NCBI RefSeq assembly: GCF_932526225.1
Contig: NC_064037.1
Coordinates: 10,336,203-10,400,202 of the forward strand
Length of the DNA: 64,000 nucleotides
From: Nematostella vectensis
Lineage: Eukaryota; Cnidaria; Anthozoa; Actiniaria; Edwardsiidae
Direction: 5' to 3'
Made by a program: the position numbers and the translations under genes
The notes under the pieces: generated by a model
Databases searched by the model: none
What the model was told of the DNA's origin: nothing
What the model saw: only the letters and a program-made list of their open reading frames with translations
Shown: positions 62,522 through 64,000 of the stretch, piece after piece
How the letters are laid out: each line of letters opens with the position of its first letter
How positions within the stretch are numbered: position 1 is the first letter of the stretch

Positions 62522-63570
62522 GAGAAATACATTACATATCAATATTTGGGTAACTGTCCTTAGTCCTACAAGCTTGGTCATTTTTAGGACGCGAAAGACT
62601 AGGGTTGTAGATCAGGGCCGTAGCCAGCACGAGGCAAGTGAGGCACTCGCCTCAGTAAAACTTTGATGATAAGTGTTTCACAGTTGAAAAATATGAGATA
62701 AAATACCTGCTTTTCTTAGATGTATCATCCAGTGGCAAGCTTTGCCTCGGTAAAATTTTGATTTTTTCTACAAGCCTGGATTTGTGAGATAATTATAGGT
62801 CACCATTACTTTACATTTACATATACGCTAATATAAGGCTTCACGCCGATGTTTCGCATGTGAGTATAGGGGCGAATGCGTATTACCGTGGTCTACCTGG
62901 CTCCACATGTATATGTTCGTCGAATATTTCGTGCCAGCTCGTTAACTTATCAGAGAACAGCCGCGCGCCATTTCCCCTCCATTCTCCATAAACTCAACAT
63001 TTCCGAGCCTTTTTTTTAGCATCTGTTAAGGGGTCAACCTTATAACGGGGGTGAGTTTTTCTGTCAAGAAGGGTTTTTTTCTTTTGGCAATTGGCGTGCA
63101 GGATGTTTTAGTGGGCATGCACATTTTCTTTCCCAATAAACCGTCAATTAATGATATGGTCGATGCCAATGGGAAAATAATAAAACGCGGCTATTTTCAT
63201 CATTGCTTTATTTACCTCATTTCTTATTCGAACAAAATAAACTAAAATATTTTCAATAAATAAATATATCCTTTTTCTGCATGTCACGTGTTATATTCAT
63301 CACGTGACTGATCGCCCCGGGTTTCCATATTTTTAATGGCATGGCAAATTTGGGCAGGGTCAAAGTTTCAATTCCTCTGCAATGGAATAAAATAAAAACA
63401 TTAGGGCACAAAAATCAACATTCCTACATGCCTATCGTATCGTCAACGACTTCACTTTCACGCTTAATTAGTTGCTAAAAACAACCTGAATACTTTTTAT
63501 GTGAGCCTGTTCTATTTTTAACAATCAAATAATAATTTTTAAAAATGATGGAGTTTTGAGTATATTAAAC
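62522..63570. other. Intergenic region right of the ShK-CAP gene
   Basis: AT-rich, with a dispersed-repeat-like segment near 62,615-62,780 (GGGCCGTAGCCAGCACGAGG; CTCGCCTCAGTAAAACTTTG echoed by TTTGCCTCGGTAAAATTTTG). No coding frame with recognisable features. Confidence 0.5.
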
Positions 63571-63579
63571 AAAGCAACA

Positions 63580-64000
63580 GTAATGTCATGTAAGTCGGAT
63601 GTACGGACTCTAATTGGATGTCAAACTTACTTATTTGGCATGGTCATGTAAGTCGGATGTACGGACTCTAATTAGATGTCAGACTTACTTATTTGGTATG
63701 GTCATGTAAGTCGGATGTACGGACTCTAATTAGATGTCAGACTTACTTATTTGGTATGGTCATGTAAGTCGGATGTACGGACTCTAATTAGATGTCAGAC
63801 TTACTTATTTGGTATGGTCATGTAAGTCGGATGTACGGACTCTAATTAGATGTCAGACTTACTTATTTGGTATGGTCATGTAAGTCGGATGTACGGACTC
63901 TAATTAGATGTCAGACTTACTTATTTGGTATGGTCATGTAAGTCGGATGTACGGACTCTAATTAGATGTCAGACTTACTTATTTGGTATGGTCATGTAAG
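63580..64000. repeat. 58-bp tandem repeat reaching the window end
   Basis: CATGTAAGTCGGATGTACGG recurs at 63,645, 63,703 and every 58 bp to the end. Copies are nearly identical (the first differs at a few sites). The unit contains GTAAGTC and the inverse GACTTAC. The array continues beyond the window. Confidence 0.97.

Overview
The window looks like animal nuclear DNA, most plausibly from a cnidarian such as a sea anemone (inference). The reasons are short exons with GT-AG introns, a secreted ShK-CAP protein, a giant D-domain mucin-like gene with EMI, F5/8C and LDLa modules, gypsy and LINE retroelements, foldback elements and very abundant intronic minisatellites. I see no bacterial operon, CRISPR array, rRNA or tRNA.

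Positions 507-39,106, minus strand: one giant secreted glycoprotein gene. I placed 35 coding exons by reading each one. All 34 junctions agree in codon phase, giving 9,124 nt (3,041 codons) with no internal stop. The order is EMI, two EGF, linker, D1, D2, D', D3 (the von Willebrand factor/gel-forming mucin assembly), a short Thr/Pro segment, F5/8C (discoidin), VWC, LDLa, TIL, VWC, a 2.9-kb mucin exon of about 150 TTTGAP-type repeats, VWC, TIL and VWC. The signal-peptide exon (to the right) was not found, and the 3' end leaves the window at the left. The plan resembles hemolectin and SCO-spondin but carries mucin (PTS) domains. The 8.1-kb intron inside D2 hosts a damaged Ty3/gypsy retrotransposon (24,117-28,316).

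Positions 42,424-52,166, plus strand: a complete 17-exon gene for a 357-residue coiled-coil protein. Most exons are small and of phase 0. Positions 55,600-62,521, plus strand: a complete gene for a 248-residue secreted ShK-CAP protein, with a LINE fragment in its last intron. The 52.2-55.6 kb and 62.5-64 kb stretches are intergenic, and the latter ends in a 58-bp satellite.

The most unusual signal is in the tandem repeats. At least eight minisatellites in all three genes begin at an exon end, and their repeat unit is a copy of the exon's last bases plus its 5' splice site. Examples have periods of 63 bp (9.0-9.5 kb), 45 bp (12.3-12.8 kb), 49 bp (15.8-18.4 kb), 33 bp (19.1-19.5 kb), 22 bp (21.1-21.8 kb), 31 bp (37.0-38.4 kb) and about 40 bp (44.3-46.9 kb), plus a short array at 59.0 kb. 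Others abut 3' splice sites. Splice junctions appear to seed repeat growth here, filling introns with dozens of decoy donor sites.
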